Assembly: GCA_020186115.1 (NCBI GenBank)
Contig: WSYJ01000057.1
Location: 1-27,736, forward strand
Source: Histomonas meleagridis
Taxonomy: Eukaryota > Parabasalia > Tritrichomonadida > Dientamoebidae
Reading direction: 5' to 3'
DNA: 27,736 nt
The notes beneath the pieces are model-generated. The model was not told where the DNA came from, made no database searches, and saw only the letters and a program-made list of their open reading frames with translations. Positions 27,723-27,736 of the stretch are shown piece after piece (within the stretch, counting starts at the first letter, position 1; each line of letters opens with the position of its first letter). The translations under genes were made by a program, and so were the position numbers.

Positions 27723-27736
27723 GATAAAAACAGGTA

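Overview
The window is about 75-78% A+T, has no recognisable host housekeeping gene, rRNA or tRNA, and is filled with genes of the Maverick/Polinton class of large virus-like DNA transposons: retroviral-type integrase, protein-primed-type DNA polymerase B, A32-like packaging ATPase, double-jelly-roll major capsid protein, penton-like minor capsid protein and several D5-type primase-helicases. This fits a protist genome invaded by Mavericks. A parabasalid such as Trichomonas is my best guess, from recalled resemblance of gene content and decay; the host cannot be proven from the sequence.

Left part (1-14,390) is a mosaic of older pieces. From the left edge there is a broken minus-strand primase-helicase (1-2120), then a large nested inverted repeat (2570-9416) carrying small accessory genes: two copies of a helix-turn-helix-like gene, a 125-residue orphan, a 153-codon orphan with one internal stop, and an intact HNH endonuclease. 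These genes share an upstream box at almost constant spacing, and the DNA between them is built from repeated modules. Next come a second, different AEP primase-SF3 helicase on the minus strand (9717-12968), gutted by an AT-rich minisatellite, the C-terminal part of an integrase (13318-13790), and an inverted C-terminal helicase fragment (14024-14388).

Right part (about 14,400 to the end) is one nearly complete Maverick of more uniform, even more AT-rich composition. It begins after a short GC-richer CA-repeat junction with an HNH remnant, then runs: SF3 helicase (+), a 101-residue orphan (-), an orphan (+), DNA polymerase B (+), an orphan (-), packaging ATPase (+), a small membrane protein (-), minor capsid (+), major capsid (-), a long coiled-coil protein (-), an orphan (-), a glycine-rich membrane-active-type protein (-), and integrase (+) at the right edge. 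Many genes face each other in divergent pairs with 23-62 bp between starts, and T-rich/TATA motifs lie next to the start codons. No adenain-type maturation protease is visible.

Most genes longer than about 150 codons contain one or a few in-frame stops or one-base frameshifts but no large deletions. Internal TGA codons sit mainly at likely Trp positions, and one is proven so by the TGG in the second repeat copy. I favour mild decay of a recently active element (with possible homopolymer errors in the assembly), but stop-codon reassignment is a testable alternative. The possibly undescribed material is the repeat/cassette region at 2.1-9.4 kb: variable small genes under a common promoter box, a palindromic operator-like site shared by the putative regulator and a cargo gene, and an HNH nuclease in the matching slot of the opposite arm.
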